DNA from: an uncultured Pseudokineococcus sp.
GTDB lineage: Bacteria > Actinomycetota > Actinomycetes > Actinomycetales > Quadrisphaeraceae
Assembly: GCF_947499845.1 (NCBI RefSeq)
Contig: NZ_CANMPM010000026.1
Location: forward strand, 1 to 34,461
DNA length: 34,461 nucleotides
Direction: 5' to 3'
Part shown: positions 1-7,928 of the stretch, piece after piece
Position numbering within the stretch: the first letter of the stretch is position 1
Layout of the letters: every line of letters begins with the position of its first letter
The notes under the pieces: generated by a model
Told to the model about the DNA's origin: nothing
Database searches by the model: none
Seen by the model: only the letters and a program-made list of their open reading frames with translations
Made by a program: the position numbers and the translations under genes

Positions 1-209
1 CACGCCCACCCGCCCGACGACGACTCCAGGCCCGCCACCGACCAGGCACCGCGACCTATCGGTGGATCAGGGCTGAGCGGTACCGGCGGCGGGAGCGGTC
101 CCGGCGGCGGGAGCGGTGCGCCGAGGACGCGGTGCACCGCGACGTGGGCGCACCGCTCTCCCGGCGACGCCCCCGTGTGCCACGCTCCGCGGGTCGGAGG
201 GGGTGCGGC
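1..209. other. Left edge: unassigned sequence with a short direct repeat
   Basis: No gene is confidently assigned here. One plus-strand frame runs open from the window edge to a TGA at 74-76 and could be the tail of a gene that begins outside the window. The frame of the next gene is also open from the edge, giving an Arg-rich stretch that could be an N-terminal extension. A 17-bp sequence is repeated directly at 83-99 and 101-117. Nothing else is recognisable. Confidence 0.25.
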
Positions 210-614
210 GTGGGAGCGCAGGGGTCGGGGGCCGTGCGCGGCGCGGTCGGCGGGGCCGCGGTCGTGGGCCTCGTCGTCGTGCCCGTGCTGCTCGAGATGC
301 CCGACCTGCACCTCGCGGCGTTCCTCGCGGTCCTCGCCGCGCTGGGGGCCCTGCTCGGCTCGCTGCGCGGAGCCGTGGCCGGCCACGTCGTCGACCACGG
401 CGGAGCCTGGTGGCGCGCCGCCGCCGTCTCCGGGACGGCGGCGCTCGTCCTCGTCGCCCTCGTCCTGCCCCCGCTCACCGACCGCTCGCTCGTCGAGAGC
501 TGGCCGATCGGCCTGCCCGTGGCCGGCGGCGCGCTCGTCGTCGCCGTGTGGCAGTCGTGGGTGCTGGCGCGGCGGCAGGACCGCGCGGCGCGGCGGCGGA
601 GCACCACCCGCTGA
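210..614 (+). CDS. Small four-helix membrane protein, unknown function
   Basis: This encodes a protein of about 134 residues that I do not recognise. It shows four hydrophobic stretches of membrane-span length (roughly residues 10-28, 36-55, 70-88 and 98-118) and a basic C-terminal tail rich in Arg, which should lie in the cytoplasm. The GTG at 210 is chosen because a GGAGG-type ribosome binding site lies at about 196-203. The same frame is open further upstream (GTG/ATG codons from 132) but that part is Arg-rich and low in hydrophobicity. The gene converges on the SDR gene and is separated from it by tandem hairpins. A role in the membrane is inferred only from hydrophobicity. Confidence 0.6.
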   Translation: MGAQGSGAVRGAVGGAAVVGLVVVPVLLEMPDLHLAAFLAVLAALGALLGSLRGAVAGHVVDHGGAWWRAAAVSGTAALVLVALVLPPLTDRSLVESWPIGLPVAGGALVVAVWQSWVLARRQDRAARRRSTTR

Positions 615-626
615 GGACGCCCGGCG

Positions 627-728
627 GCGTCCAGCGGTGGACGCACGGCGGCGTCCAGCGGTGGACGCCCGGCAGTGTCCAGCGGTGGACGCACGGCGTC
701 GTCCCGCGCGTCCTGCGTCCACCGCTGC
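627..728. repeat. Three tandem 24-bp hairpin repeats plus an inverted half unit, between convergent genes
   Basis: The sequence GCGTCCAGCGGTGGACGC occurs at 627-644 and 651-668, and with one change (GTG for GCG at the start) at 675-692, so the period is exactly 24 bp. Each unit folds on itself: a 7-bp stem GCGTCCA/TGGACGC around a GCGG loop, weakened in the third copy. An inverted partner, GCGTCCACCGCTGC, lies at 715-728 and can pair with the third copy to form a longer hairpin. The array sits exactly between two convergent genes, so a bidirectional terminator is the simplest role. There is no following T-run, which is common in high-GC actinomycetes. Confidence 0.7.
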
Positions 729-755
729 GGCCGCCGTGCCGCCCCGGCCCGGGAG

Positions 756-1577
756 TCAGCCCCCGGCGCGCTCGGCGACCGGCTGCCAGGCCCGCCAGGT
801 CTCGAGGCGGGAGGCGTAGTCCGCCTCGGCGATGGCGAGCGGCGCCGCGCCGAGGAAGACGCGCAGGGGCGGCTCGTCGGCGTCGACCACCTGCAGGACG
901 GCGGCCGCTGACGCCTTCGGGTCCCCCGGCGAGGAGGTCCGCTGCGAGCGGGCCTGCTGCGCGGCCTCCCGGACGCCGTCGTAGGCGGGCAGCGGCTCGG
1001 CGTGGCGCGCGGACGACCCGGCCCAGTCGGTGTCGAACCCGCCGGGCTCGACGAGCGTCACGGAGATGCCGAAGCCGGCGACCTCCTGCGCCAACGACTG
1101 GCTCAGCCCCTCCAGCGCCCACTTGCTCGCGTGGTACATGCCCACGTACTGGAACGCCGAGATGCCGCCGATGGACGACACCTGCAGCACGTGCCCGCTG
1201 CCCTGGGCGCGCAGCTGCGGCAGCACCGCCTGCGTCACCCACAGCGCGCCGAAGAGGTTGACCTCCATCTGCTGCCGGGCGTCCTCCTCGCTGAGCTCCT
1301 CGACCATGCCGAACTGGCCGTAGCCGGCGTTGTTGACGACGACGTCGAGGCGGCCGAAGCGCTCGACGGCGGCGTCGACGGCCGGCTGGACGGCCGCGCG
1401 GTCGGTGACGTCGAGGTCGAGCGGGAGCACGCGGTCGCCGAAGCGCTCGACGAGGTCGCCCAGGGTGGAGGAGTCGCGCGCCGTCGCGGCGACGGAGTCG
1501 CCGCGCTCGAGCGCCGCGGTCGCCCACTCGCGCCCGAACCCGCGGGAGGTGCCGGTGATGAACCAGGTCTTCGCCAT
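756..1577 (-). CDS. SDR family NAD(P)-dependent oxidoreductase
   Basis: This is a classical short-chain dehydrogenase/reductase of 273 residues, the usual family size, cytoplasmic. The dinucleotide-binding motif TGTSRGFG is at residues 8-15, NNAG at 82-85, the catalytic Ser at 134/135 and the YxxxK pair at Tyr148 and Lys152. An Arg after the second beta strand (TAR, about residue 34) suggests preference for NADP(H). The substrate cannot be read from the sequence. The ATG at 1577 is chosen because the glycine motif then begins at the normal distance from the N-terminus; the frame stays open upstream but that extension is low-complexity. It is divergent from the DivIVA-motif gene. Confidence 0.9.
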   Translation of the reverse strand: MAKTWFITGTSRGFGREWATAALERGDSVAATARDSSTLGDLVERFGDRVLPLDLDVTDRAAVQPAVDAAVERFGRLDVVVNNAGYGQFGMVEELSEEDARQQMEVNLFGALWVTQAVLPQLRAQGSGHVLQVSSIGGISAFQYVGMYHASKWALEGLSQSLAQEVAGFGISVTLVEPGGFDTDWAGSSARHAEPLPAYDGVREAAQQARSQRTSSPGDPKASAAAVLQVVDADEPPLRVFLGAAPLAIAEADYASRLETWRAWQPVAERAGG

Positions 1578-1764
1578 GCCCGTCCCAGCGCCCGCGCCGG
1601 CGCGCCTCTTCCCCGCGCTCGACCTCCCGGTGCCCGACCTCCCCGCGCCCGACCTGACCGGCCGCCGCGCGGGTCGCGTGACCGCCGCGCGCTGGTCCTC
1701 CGACCGGGCGGGGCCGCGCCCGGACCCCTCCACCTCGCGGCCCGACCTGCCGATCGTGGCCCTC

Positions 1765-2379
1765 GTGAGCACGCCCATCACCGCCGCCGAGCTGCGCGGC
1801 ACCGCGCTGCGGACGACGCGCTTCTCCGCGGGCTACGACGTCACCGAGGTCGACGCCCTCCTGGACCGGGCCGCGGCGGCCCTGGAGGGAGCCGGCGTCC
1901 TCACGCCGGACGACGTCCACGCCGCCGTCTTCACGCAGACCTGGCGCCGCGGCTACGCCGTCGACCAGGTGGACGACCTCCTCGACCGCGTCGCGGACGC
2001 GCTGCGCCCGGCCCCGGCGCTCGGGCGGCACGCGCGCGCGGACGCGGTCGACCCCCGTGCCGGGGCGGGGACGGCGACCGCGACCGGTGGCCGCGGACAC
2101 CGCCTCACGGCCGCCGACCTGCGCGCCCTCGACCTGCCGGCCGCGCCGCTGCTGCGGCGCGGCTACGCGCGCGACGAGGTCGACGCGCTGCTGGAGCGCG
2201 CGGCGGACGCCCTCGAGCACCGCGGCGCGGGCCGGCCGGGGCTCTCGGCGGAGGAGGTCACCGAGGCGGCCTTCCGGACCCGTGCGCGGGGCTACGACCC
2301 GGGCGCCGTCGACGCCCTGCTCGACGACGTCGTCGCGGCGCTCGCCGCGGCCGAGCGGGAGGGGCACGGCGCCCGCTGA
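1765..2379 (+). CDS. DivIVA-motif repeat protein (four GYxxxxVDxLLD motifs)
   Basis: This encodes about 204 residues with four copies of the short actinobacterial DivIVA-type motif (Gly-Tyr, three or four residues, Val-Asp-x-Leu-Leu), at about residues 23-37, 63-77, 133-147 and 176-190. Motifs 1-2 and 3-4 form two similar halves of about 80 residues, each starting with T-A-A-(E/D)-L-R, joined by a Gly/Ala/Arg-rich linker (about 82-111). No long coiled coil follows, unlike full-length DivIVA/Wag31, so it is not the polar scaffold itself. The start is uncertain: GTG 1765 or in-frame GTG 1756, neither with a strong ribosome binding site. Function is unknown; a protein-protein interaction role is inferred. 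Confidence 0.75.
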   Translation: MSTPITAAELRGTALRTTRFSAGYDVTEVDALLDRAAAALEGAGVLTPDDVHAAVFTQTWRRGYAVDQVDDLLDRVADALRPAPALGRHARADAVDPRAGAGTATATGGRGHRLTAADLRALDLPAAPLLRRGYARDEVDALLERAADALEHRGAGRPGLSAEEVTEAAFRTRARGYDPGAVDALLDDVVAALAAAEREGHGAR

Positions 2380-2413
2380 GGGGCGTGAGGGGCGGTCGGG
2401 CGCCACGGCGACC

Positions 2414-2442
2414 TACGCTGCCCGGACCGCGTCCCCCGGAGG
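2414..2442 (+). promoter_or_regulatory. Possible -10 element and ribosome binding site of the aminotransferase gene
   Basis: TACGCT at 2414-2419 fits the actinobacterial TAnnnT -10 pattern, and GGAGG at 2438-2442 lies six bases before the GTG start at 2449. A matching -35 element is not clear, so the promoter call is weak, while the ribosome binding site is good and decides the start. Confidence 0.4.
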
Positions 2443-2448
2443 CAGCCC

Positions 2449-3903
2449 GTGACCACGACCGCGCGCACGACGCCCGCCGAGGGCGCGCCGCACCCGCCGA
2501 CGCACGCCACCGGGCGCGCCCCCGAGCACGACACGGAGCACGGCACCGAGGACAGCCCGGGGCACGGCCCGCAGGAGGGCGCCGGGGCGCCCGAGGACGA
2601 CCTCCTCGCCCGCCACCGCCGCGTCTCCCCGGCGTGGATGGGGCTGTACTACGACGAGCCGCTCGAGCTCGTCGGCGCGTCGGGGGCGCGGGTCACCGAC
2701 AGCCGCGGGCGCACCTACCTCGACTTCTTCGGCGGCATCCTCGTGACGATGGTCGGCCACGACCTGCCCGCCGTCCGCGAGGCCGTCACCGAGCAGCTGG
2801 CGCGCGGCGTCGTCCACACCTCGACGCTGTACCTGCTGCGCAGCCAGGTCGAGCTGGCCGAGAAGATCGCGCGCCTGTCGCGCATCCCCGACGCCAAGGT
2901 CTTCTTCACGACGTCGGGCACCGAGGCCAACGAGGCGGCGCTGCTGCTGGCGATGTCGCACCGCCGCTCCAACCAGGTGCTGGCGCTGCGGAACAGCTAC
3001 CACGGGCGGAGCTTCGCGACCGTCGGCGTCACGGGGAACCGGTCGTGGTCGGCGTCGAGCTTCTCACCGCTGCAGACGACCTACCTGCAGGGCGGGTACC
3101 GGTTCCGCAGCAGCTTCCGCGACCTCGACGACGACGCCTACGTGGCGGCGTGCGTGGCCGACCTCCGCGAGCTGCTCGACGTCGCCGTCACCGGGGACGT
3201 CGCGTGCCTCATCGCCGAGCCCGTGCAGGGCGTCGGCGGCTTCGCCGTGCCGCCGCCGCGGCTGCTCGCCGCGTACAAGGAGGTCCTCGACGAGACCGGG
3301 ACGCTCTTCGTCAGCGACGAGGTGCAGACGGCGTGGGGCCGCACGGGCCGCTCGTTCTTCGGCATCGAGGCCTCCGGCGTCGTCCCCGACGTCCTGACCT
3401 TCGCCAAGGGCCTGGGCGCCGGCTTCCCCATCGGCGGCGTCGTCGCGCGCGCCGACGTCATGGACGGCCTGCAGGCGAAGGGCATCTCGACCTTCGGCGG
3501 CAACCCGGTGGCCACGGCCGCGGCGAACGCCGTCCTCGACCACGTGCTCGACCACGACCTGCAGGGCAACGCCGACCGGCTGGGACGCCTGCTCCTGTCC
3601 GGGCTGCGCTCGGCGAGCGCCGACCTGGCGATGGTCGGCGAGGTCCGCGGCGTCGGGCTCATGGTCGGGATCGAGCTCGTCGGCCCCGACGGGCACGCCC
3701 CCGACCCCGCCGCCGCGGCCGCCGTCCTCGAGGCGACGAAGGCGCGCGGGCTGCTCGTCGGCGGCGGCGGGCTGCACGGCAACGTCCTGCGCGTCGCGCC
3801 CCCGCTGACCCTCACCGAGGCGGAGGCGGAGGAGGGCCTGGCCCTCCTCGTCGACGCCCTCCGCGAGGTCGACGCCGCCCGCGCCCCCTCCCGGACGTCG
3901 TAG
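2449..3903 (+). CDS. Class III PLP-dependent aminotransferase
   Basis: This is a fold-type I, class III aminotransferase of 484 residues, cytoplasmic, of the group that includes 4-aminobutyrate, beta-alanine and alanine-glyoxylate aminotransferases. Visible residues are the phosphate-binding SGTEAN at 156-161, His185 in the YHGR segment, Asp290 in SDEVQ (pairs with the pyridine nitrogen) and the Schiff-base Lys320 in FAKGLGAGFPIGG. The first 50 residues are a low-complexity Thr/Pro/His/Glu-rich extension not typical of the family. The GTG start is supported by GGAGG six bases upstream. The nucleoside hydrolase that follows could hint at nucleobase or beta-amino-acid catabolism, but this is inference. 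Its stop codon lies inside a dispersed repeat. Confidence 0.9.
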   Translation: MTTTARTTPAEGAPHPPTHATGRAPEHDTEHGTEDSPGHGPQEGAGAPEDDLLARHRRVSPAWMGLYYDEPLELVGASGARVTDSRGRTYLDFFGGILVTMVGHDLPAVREAVTEQLARGVVHTSTLYLLRSQVELAEKIARLSRIPDAKVFFTTSGTEANEAALLLAMSHRRSNQVLALRNSYHGRSFATVGVTGNRSWSASSFSPLQTTYLQGGYRFRSSFRDLDDDAYVAACVADLRELLDVAVTGDVACLIAEPVQGVGGFAVPPPRLLAAYKEVLDETGTLFVSDEVQTAWGRTGRSFFGIEASGVVPDVLTFAKGLGAGFPIGGVVARADVMDGLQAKGISTFGGNPVATAAANAVLDHVLDHDLQGNADRLGRLLLSGLRSASADLAMVGEVRGVGLMVGIELVGPDGHAPDPAAAAAVLEATKARGLLVGGGGLHGNVLRVAPPLTLTEAEAEEGLALLVDALREVDAARAPSRTS

Positions 3904-3995
3904 CCGTCCTCCGTCTCCGCGGCTCCCCGGTGCGGACTTCGTAGCCTTCTTCCGCCTCCGAGGCTCCCCGGTGCGGACTTCGTAGCCCTTCTCCG
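3892..3995 (-). repeat. Three copies of a dispersed 22-nt repeat (cluster 1, minus orientation)
   Basis: Copies lie at 3892-3913, 3933-3954 and 3974-3995, with a regular 41-bp period; the bases between copies (ending GGCTCCCCGGTG) are also repeated. Read on the minus strand each copy starts CGGA, has a core like GGCTACGA and ends GTCCG. The first copy contains the stop codon of the aminotransferase gene. Two further copies in the opposite orientation lie at 5050-5109. No coding or insertion-sequence function is evident. Confidence 0.75.
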
Positions 3996-4017
3996 TCGCG
4001 AGGGGCAGGGTGGGCGG

Positions 4018-5037
4018 GTGGACGACGTCGACGAGCCCCGCCCGCTGTTCCCGCTCGAGCCCGCGGGCGCCGAGGAACCGCTACCCGTCGTCGTCGACTG
4101 CGACCCCGGCGTCGACGACGCCGTCGCCCTGCTCCTGGCCCTCGCGGCGCCGGAGCTCGACGTGCGCGCCGTGACGACGACCGCGGGCAACGCCTCGCTC
4201 GACGTCGTGACGGCGAACGCCGCCCGGGTGCTCGACCTCGCCGGCGCGCGGGCGGACCTGCGTCTGGCACGGGGCGCCGCCGGGCCGCTCGGGCGCGCCC
4301 GGCGGGAGCGGGACGCCGACGTCCACGGCGTCGGCGCCCTCGGCGGGCTCGACCTCCCGCCGTCGTCCCGGGCGGTCGCCGACGCGTCGGCCGTCGACGT
4401 CCTCGCCCGCGCCGTCGCGGAGTGGCCCGGTGAGGTCGTGCTCGTGGCGCTCGGCCCGCTGACGACGGTCGCCGCGCTGCTCGCCCTGCACCCGCGGGCG
4501 GCCGCGGACCTGCGCGAGGTCGTCCTCATGGGCGGCGCGGCGTTCTGCGAGGGGAACGCGACGCCGACGACGGAGTTCAACCTCCGCTGCGACCCGGACG
4601 CCGCGCGCCGCGTCACCGAGGCCGGCGTCCCGCTGCGCGTCGTCCCGCTCGACGCGACGCAGCGCGCGCTCGTCGGGCGGGGGACCACCGAGCCGCTCCT
4701 CGCGTCGGACGACGCGCGCGGCCGGGCGGTCGGCGCTCTGCTGCAGCACCTGTCGACCCGGCGGCGCGGCCCGGACGCCACGGGAGCGGGCGGCGAGGAG
4801 GCGGCCGCCGTCCACGACGCCCTCGCTGTGGCCGCCCTCCTCGACCCGTCGCTGTGCACGTGGGTCGGGGGCGGCGTCCGCGTCGAGACGGCCGGCGAGC
4901 TGACGCGCGGCGAGCTCGTCGTCGACACGACGGCCGGGACGCCGCGCGCCCGGACCGGCTGGGCCCGGACGGCGCGGGTCGCCGTCGATGCCGACCCCGA
5001 CGGGCTCGGCCGCCTGCTCCTCGACCGCCTCGCCTGA
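4018..5037 (+). CDS. Nucleoside hydrolase (IUNH family)
   Basis: This encodes a 339-residue inosine-uridine type nucleoside hydrolase, which splits the N-glycosidic bond of a ribonucleoside into base and ribose in the cytoplasm. The calcium-binding signature is present as DCDPGVDD at residues 27-34 (Asp29 and the Asp33-Asp34 pair), followed by TTTAGN (Asn58), a T-E-F-N segment with the next Asp, and a late H-D-A-L-A segment that matches the conserved His-Asp near the active site. Length is typical, with a short N-terminal extension. The GTG at 4018 is the only sensible start before the signature; its ribosome binding site is weak. Base specificity cannot be told. Confidence 0.9.
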   Translation: MDDVDEPRPLFPLEPAGAEEPLPVVVDCDPGVDDAVALLLALAAPELDVRAVTTTAGNASLDVVTANAARVLDLAGARADLRLARGAAGPLGRARRERDADVHGVGALGGLDLPPSSRAVADASAVDVLARAVAEWPGEVVLVALGPLTTVAALLALHPRAAADLREVVLMGGAAFCEGNATPTTEFNLRCDPDAARRVTEAGVPLRVVPLDATQRALVGRGTTEPLLASDDARGRAVGALLQHLSTRRRGPDATGAGGEEAAAVHDALAVAALLDPSLCTWVGGGVRVETAGELTRGELVVDTTAGTPRARTGWARTARVAVDADPDGLGRLLLDRLA

Positions 5038-5046
5038 GCGCCCCCG

Positions 5047-5090
5047 CCGCGGAGAAGGGCTACGACGTCCGCCGCAGCCCTTCTCCGCGG
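5047..5090. terminator. Bidirectional hairpin between convergent nucleoside hydrolase and GH1 genes
   Basis: A perfect 15-bp inverted repeat has arms at 5047-5061 (CCGCGGAGAAGGGCT) and 5076-5090, with a 14-base loop. It begins ten bases after the nucleoside hydrolase stop codon and lies downstream of the convergent beta-glucosidase gene. A second, weaker hairpin (CCCTCC at 5121-5126 against GGAGGG at 5134-5139) follows. The left arm is shared with one copy of the dispersed repeat. Confidence 0.65.
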
Positions 5091-5109
5091 AGGAAGGCGA
5101 CGACGTCCG
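5050..5109 (+). repeat. Two copies of the dispersed 22-nt repeat (cluster 2, plus orientation)
   Basis: Copies at 5050-5071 and 5088-5109 match the minus-strand reading of cluster 1. The copy at 5050 differs from the one at 3974-3995 at a single position (GACGTCCG against GAAGTCCG). The second copy is more diverged in the core (GGCGACGA). The two clusters thus flank the nucleoside hydrolase gene in inverted orientation. Confidence 0.7.
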
Positions 5110-5166
5110 CCCGAGGAGCCCCCTCCCCGTGGAGGAGGGTTCGCGGAGCCCGCCCCGGTACAGCGG

Positions 5167-6597
5167 TCAGCGGGCGGGGAGGGCGTTCTCCGCGGCGGCG
5201 CGGGAGTACCAGCGCGCGCTGTCCTTCGGCGTGCGCACCTGGGTCGCGTAGTCCACGTGCACGACGCCGAAGCGCTTGCTGTAGCCGTAGGCCCACTCGA
5301 AGTTGTCGAGCAGCGACCACACGAAGTAGCCCTTGACCGGGGCCCCGCCCTCGACGGCGTCGAGCACGGCGGCGAGGTGGTCGTGGAGGTAGGCGATGCG
5401 GTCGTCGTCGTGGACGACGCCGTCGTCGCCGACGACGTCCGGTGCGGCCATGCCGTTCTCGGTGACGTAGAGGTCGACGCCGGGCGCCTCCTCCGCGAGG
5501 CGCAGCAGCAGCGCGCTCATGCCGCGCGGGTCGATCGACCAGCCCATCTCGGTGCGCGGGCCGGGCAGCTCGACGAACTCGACGTCGTCGCACGCCACCC
5601 ACGGCGAGGCGCCGTCGCCGTGGCCGTCGGCCGTCTCCTTGGCGCCCTCGCCGCTCCAGCGGCGCACGACGGTCGGGGAGTAGTAGTTGAGCCCGAGGGC
5701 GTCGAGCGGCTGGCGGATCGTCTCGACGTCGCCGTCGCGCACGAAGGACCAGTCGGTGACGGCGGCGGTGTCCTCGAGGACGTCCGCGGGGTACTCCCCG
5801 CGCAGCATCGGGCCGAGGAAGACGCGGTTCTGCAGGCCGTCGACGCGGCGGACGGCGTCGCGGTCGCCCTCGGAGGACTCGTCGTCGGGGCGGAACCAGC
5901 CGAGGTTCAGCGTGACGGCGACCTCCGCGCCCGGCGCGTGCTCCCGGACGGCGCGGGCGGCGAGCCCGTGGCCGAGGTTGAGGTGGTGGACGGCGGCCAG
6001 CGCCGCCGCGGGCTCGGTGCGCCCGGGCGCGTGGACGCCGGCGGCGTACCCGAGATAGGCGGCGCACCACGGCTCGTTGAGCGTGATGAAGGTCCGCACC
6101 CGGTCCCCCAGGGCGCCCGCGACGACGGCGGCGTACTCGCCGAAGCGCTCCGCCGTGCGGCGGTCGGTCCAGCCGCCCTCGTCCTCGAGCGCCTGCGGCA
6201 GGTCCCAGTGGTAGAGCGTCACCGCGGGGGTGATGCCCGCGGCGACGAGCTCGTCGACGAGCGCGGAGTAGAAGTCGAGGCCCCGCTGCTCCACCGGGCC
6301 GAGCGCGTCCGCCGTCACCTGCGGCGTGATGCGCGGCCACGCCACCGAGAAGCGGTACGTCTGCAGCCCCAGCTCCTTCATGAGGGCCACGTCCTCGCGG
6401 AAGCGGTGGTAGTGGTCGTCCGCCACGTCACCGGTGTCGCCGTCGAGGGTCCTGCCGGGGGTGTGCGAGAACGTGTCCCAGACCGACGGCGTGCGCCCGT
6501 CCTCGTCGACGGCGCCCTCGATCTGGTAGCTGGCGGTCGCCGAGCCCCAGAGGAAGCCGTCGGGGAAGCGGCTGGTCTCGGACGTGCGCTGGAACAC
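5167..6597 (-). CDS. GH1 beta-glucosidase, cytoplasmic
   Basis: This is a family GH1 beta-glucosidase of 476 residues with no signal peptide, expected to cleave imported beta-glucosides in the cytoplasm. The acid/base Glu175 lies in TLNEPW and the nucleophile Glu380 in VTENG; the N-terminal [14 protein letters not shown] and C-terminal NFEWAYGY signatures are also intact. The GTG at 6597 is chosen because GAAGGAG lies about seven bases upstream; a longer open frame to 6795 has a low-complexity N-terminus and was not used. It follows the LacI gene in the same direction, 203 bp away, the order expected of an uptake-plus-hydrolysis locus such as ceb-bgl of Streptomyces. That gap holds no clear operator. 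Confidence 0.92.
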   Translation of the reverse strand: MFQRTSETSRFPDGFLWGSATASYQIEGAVDEDGRTPSVWDTFSHTPGRTLDGDTGDVADDHYHRFREDVALMKELGLQTYRFSVAWPRITPQVTADALGPVEQRGLDFYSALVDELVAAGITPAVTLYHWDLPQALEDEGGWTDRRTAERFGEYAAVVAGALGDRVRTFITLNEPWCAAYLGYAAGVHAPGRTEPAAALAAVHHLNLGHGLAARAVREHAPGAEVAVTLNLGWFRPDDESSEGDRDAVRRVDGLQNRVFLGPMLRGEYPADVLEDTAAVTDWSFVRDGDVETIRQPLDALGLNYYSPTVVRRWSGEGAKETADGHGDGASPWVACDDVEFVELPGPRTEMGWSIDPRGMSALLLRLAEEAPGVDLYVTENGMAAPDVVGDDGVVHDDDRIAYLHDHLAAVLDAVEGGAPVKGYFVWSLLDNFEWAYGYSKRFGVVHVDYATQVRTPKDSARWYSRAAAENALPAR

Positions 6598-6800
6598 GGG
6601 GACTCCTTCGTCGAGGGCGGGACGCGCGCTGGGCGCGGAGGGCGGCCGACCGCCTCGGTCGACATCCGACGGACCTGCCGGTCGGGCGGCTCGCCGCGGT
6701 GGCGCCGCGGCCATCCTGCCGTCCGCCGGGACCGCGCCGCCACCCCCGGGCGCCTCCCGCGGCCCCGCGCCCGCTCGTCGCACCCTGAGGCGCACGGCGG

Positions 6801-7820
6801 TCAGGACGCCGCGGCCCCGACGCCCGTGCTGGCGCGCACCCGCAGGTCAGGCGCCTCGACCTCCACGTCGACCACCGGCTCCGACGCGGTCTGGCGCACG
6901 AGCAGGTCGGCGACGGCCGCGCCGTAGGCGAGGAGGTCGTGCCCGACGGCGGTCAGCTGCGGGTGGGTGACCGTGCACAGCACGGAGTCGTCCCAGGCGA
7001 CGACGGCGACGTCCTCGGGCACGCGCAGGCCCGCGCCGAGGAGGGCCGAGAGCCCGGCGACCGCCATGAGGTCGGTGTCGAAGAGCAGCCCGTCGACGCG
7101 CTCGGAGCCGCGCACGAGCTCCAGGGTCGCGGCCGCGGCCGCCGCGGCCCCGAAGTCGGTGTGGCGCACCACGGCGGTGGCGCCGCACTGGGCCGCCGCC
7201 GCGACGAGCGCCGCGTCGCGGATGCCGGTGTGCCCCAGCTCCTCGGGGCCGGCGACCCGACCGATCCGCGTGCGCCCCCGCGCGACGAGGTGGTCGGCGG
7301 CCGCGGCCACGGCGGCCGCGTCGTCCTTCCACACGCAGGGGAGGCCGCCGGCCAGCGTCGGGTCGCCCACGACGACGGCGGGGAGGCCGAGGGCGGCGAC
7401 GAGGCCGACCCGCGGGTCCTCGCGCCGCGGGTCGAGGAGCACGACGCCGTCGACGCGCCGCTCGCGGGCCCAGGCCCGGAGCGTGGCCTCCTCGGTCTCG
7501 GCGGCCGGGACCACCTGCAGCAGCAGGCCGTGCCCGCGAGGGCCGAGGACGCTCTCGACGCCCGCGACGAAGCGGGCGAAGAAGGTCTCGGCGCCCAGCG
7601 CCTCGGCGGGGCGCGTGACGACGAGGCCGACCGTCCGCGAGCGGGCGCCCGACAGGGAGCGCGCGGCGCTGTTGGGCGCCCAGTCCAGCTCGGCGGCGAC
7701 CTGGAGGACCCGGGCGCGCGTGGCCTCGGAGACCCCGGGCCGCCCGTTGAGCGCGTAGGAGACGGCGCCCTTGGACACGCCGGCCCGCCGGGCGATCTCC
7801 TTGATCGTCACGCGGGCCAC
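6801..7820 (-). CDS. LacI-family transcriptional repressor (importer/GH1 locus)
   Basis: This 339-residue protein has a LacI-type N-terminal helix-turn-helix ([17 protein letters not shown], about residues 5-21) with the hinge region (NSAARSLSG) near residues 50-60, followed by a periplasmic-binding-protein-like effector domain. It lies between the permease genes and the beta-glucosidase, so it probably represses this locus and is released by a sugar. The best target seen is the palindrome at 11484-11501, upstream of the binding-protein gene. The GTG at 7820 has a modest GGAAG-like ribosome binding site. The terminator-like hairpin at 7889-7912 separates it from the permease genes, so it may have its own promoter. 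Confidence 0.88.
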   Translation of the reverse strand: MARVTIKEIARRAGVSKGAVSYALNGRPGVSEATRARVLQVAAELDWAPNSAARSLSGARSRTVGLVVTRPAEALGAETFFARFVAGVESVLGPRGHGLLLQVVPAAETEEATLRAWARERRVDGVVLLDPRREDPRVGLVAALGLPAVVVGDPTLAGGLPCVWKDDAAAVAAAADHLVARGRTRIGRVAGPEELGHTGIRDAALVAAAAQCGATAVVRHTDFGAAAAAAATLELVRGSERVDGLLFDTDLMAVAGLSALLGAGLRVPEDVAVVAWDDSVLCTVTHPQLTAVGHDLLAYGAAVADLLVRQTASEPVVDVEVEAPDLRVRASTGVGAAAS

Positions 7821-7888
7821 GAGAACTTCCCGCGTGGGGAGGGCAGGCGCACGGCGCCCGCCAGCGGCGCGCGACGCACGGACCGGGA

Positions 7889-7912
7889 GGGCGGGCGCCG
7901 TGGCGCCCGCCC
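7889..7912 (-). terminator. Hairpin after the permease genes, before lacI
   Basis: Arms 7889-7899 (GGGCGGGCGCC) and 7902-7912 form a perfect 11-bp inverted repeat with only two bases between them. It starts 16 bases past the end of the MalG-type permease gene, in the direction of transcription. It may end the importer transcript or reduce read-through into the repressor gene. Confidence 0.6.
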
Positions 7913-7928
7913 CCCGGACCCGTCCACC

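Noticed and set aside
627-728. CRISPR-like tandem repeats
   Set aside because: Only three units with a 24-bp period and six-base gaps; there are no spacers and no cas genes.
475-2406. A 643-codon open frame on the minus strand
   Set aside because: It has low-complexity composition with no family motif and is out of frame with the SDR gene, whose motifs are clear.
1002-3944. A 980-codon open frame on the plus strand
   Set aside because: It is Arg/Gly/Pro-rich and overlaps the SDR gene in antisense and the DivIVA-motif and aminotransferase genes in another frame. Such shadows are expected at this GC content.
6598-6795. N-terminal extension of the GH1 protein up to 6795
   Set aside because: The added 66 residues are low-complexity and the GTG at 6597 has a good ribosome binding site and gives the normal family N-terminus.
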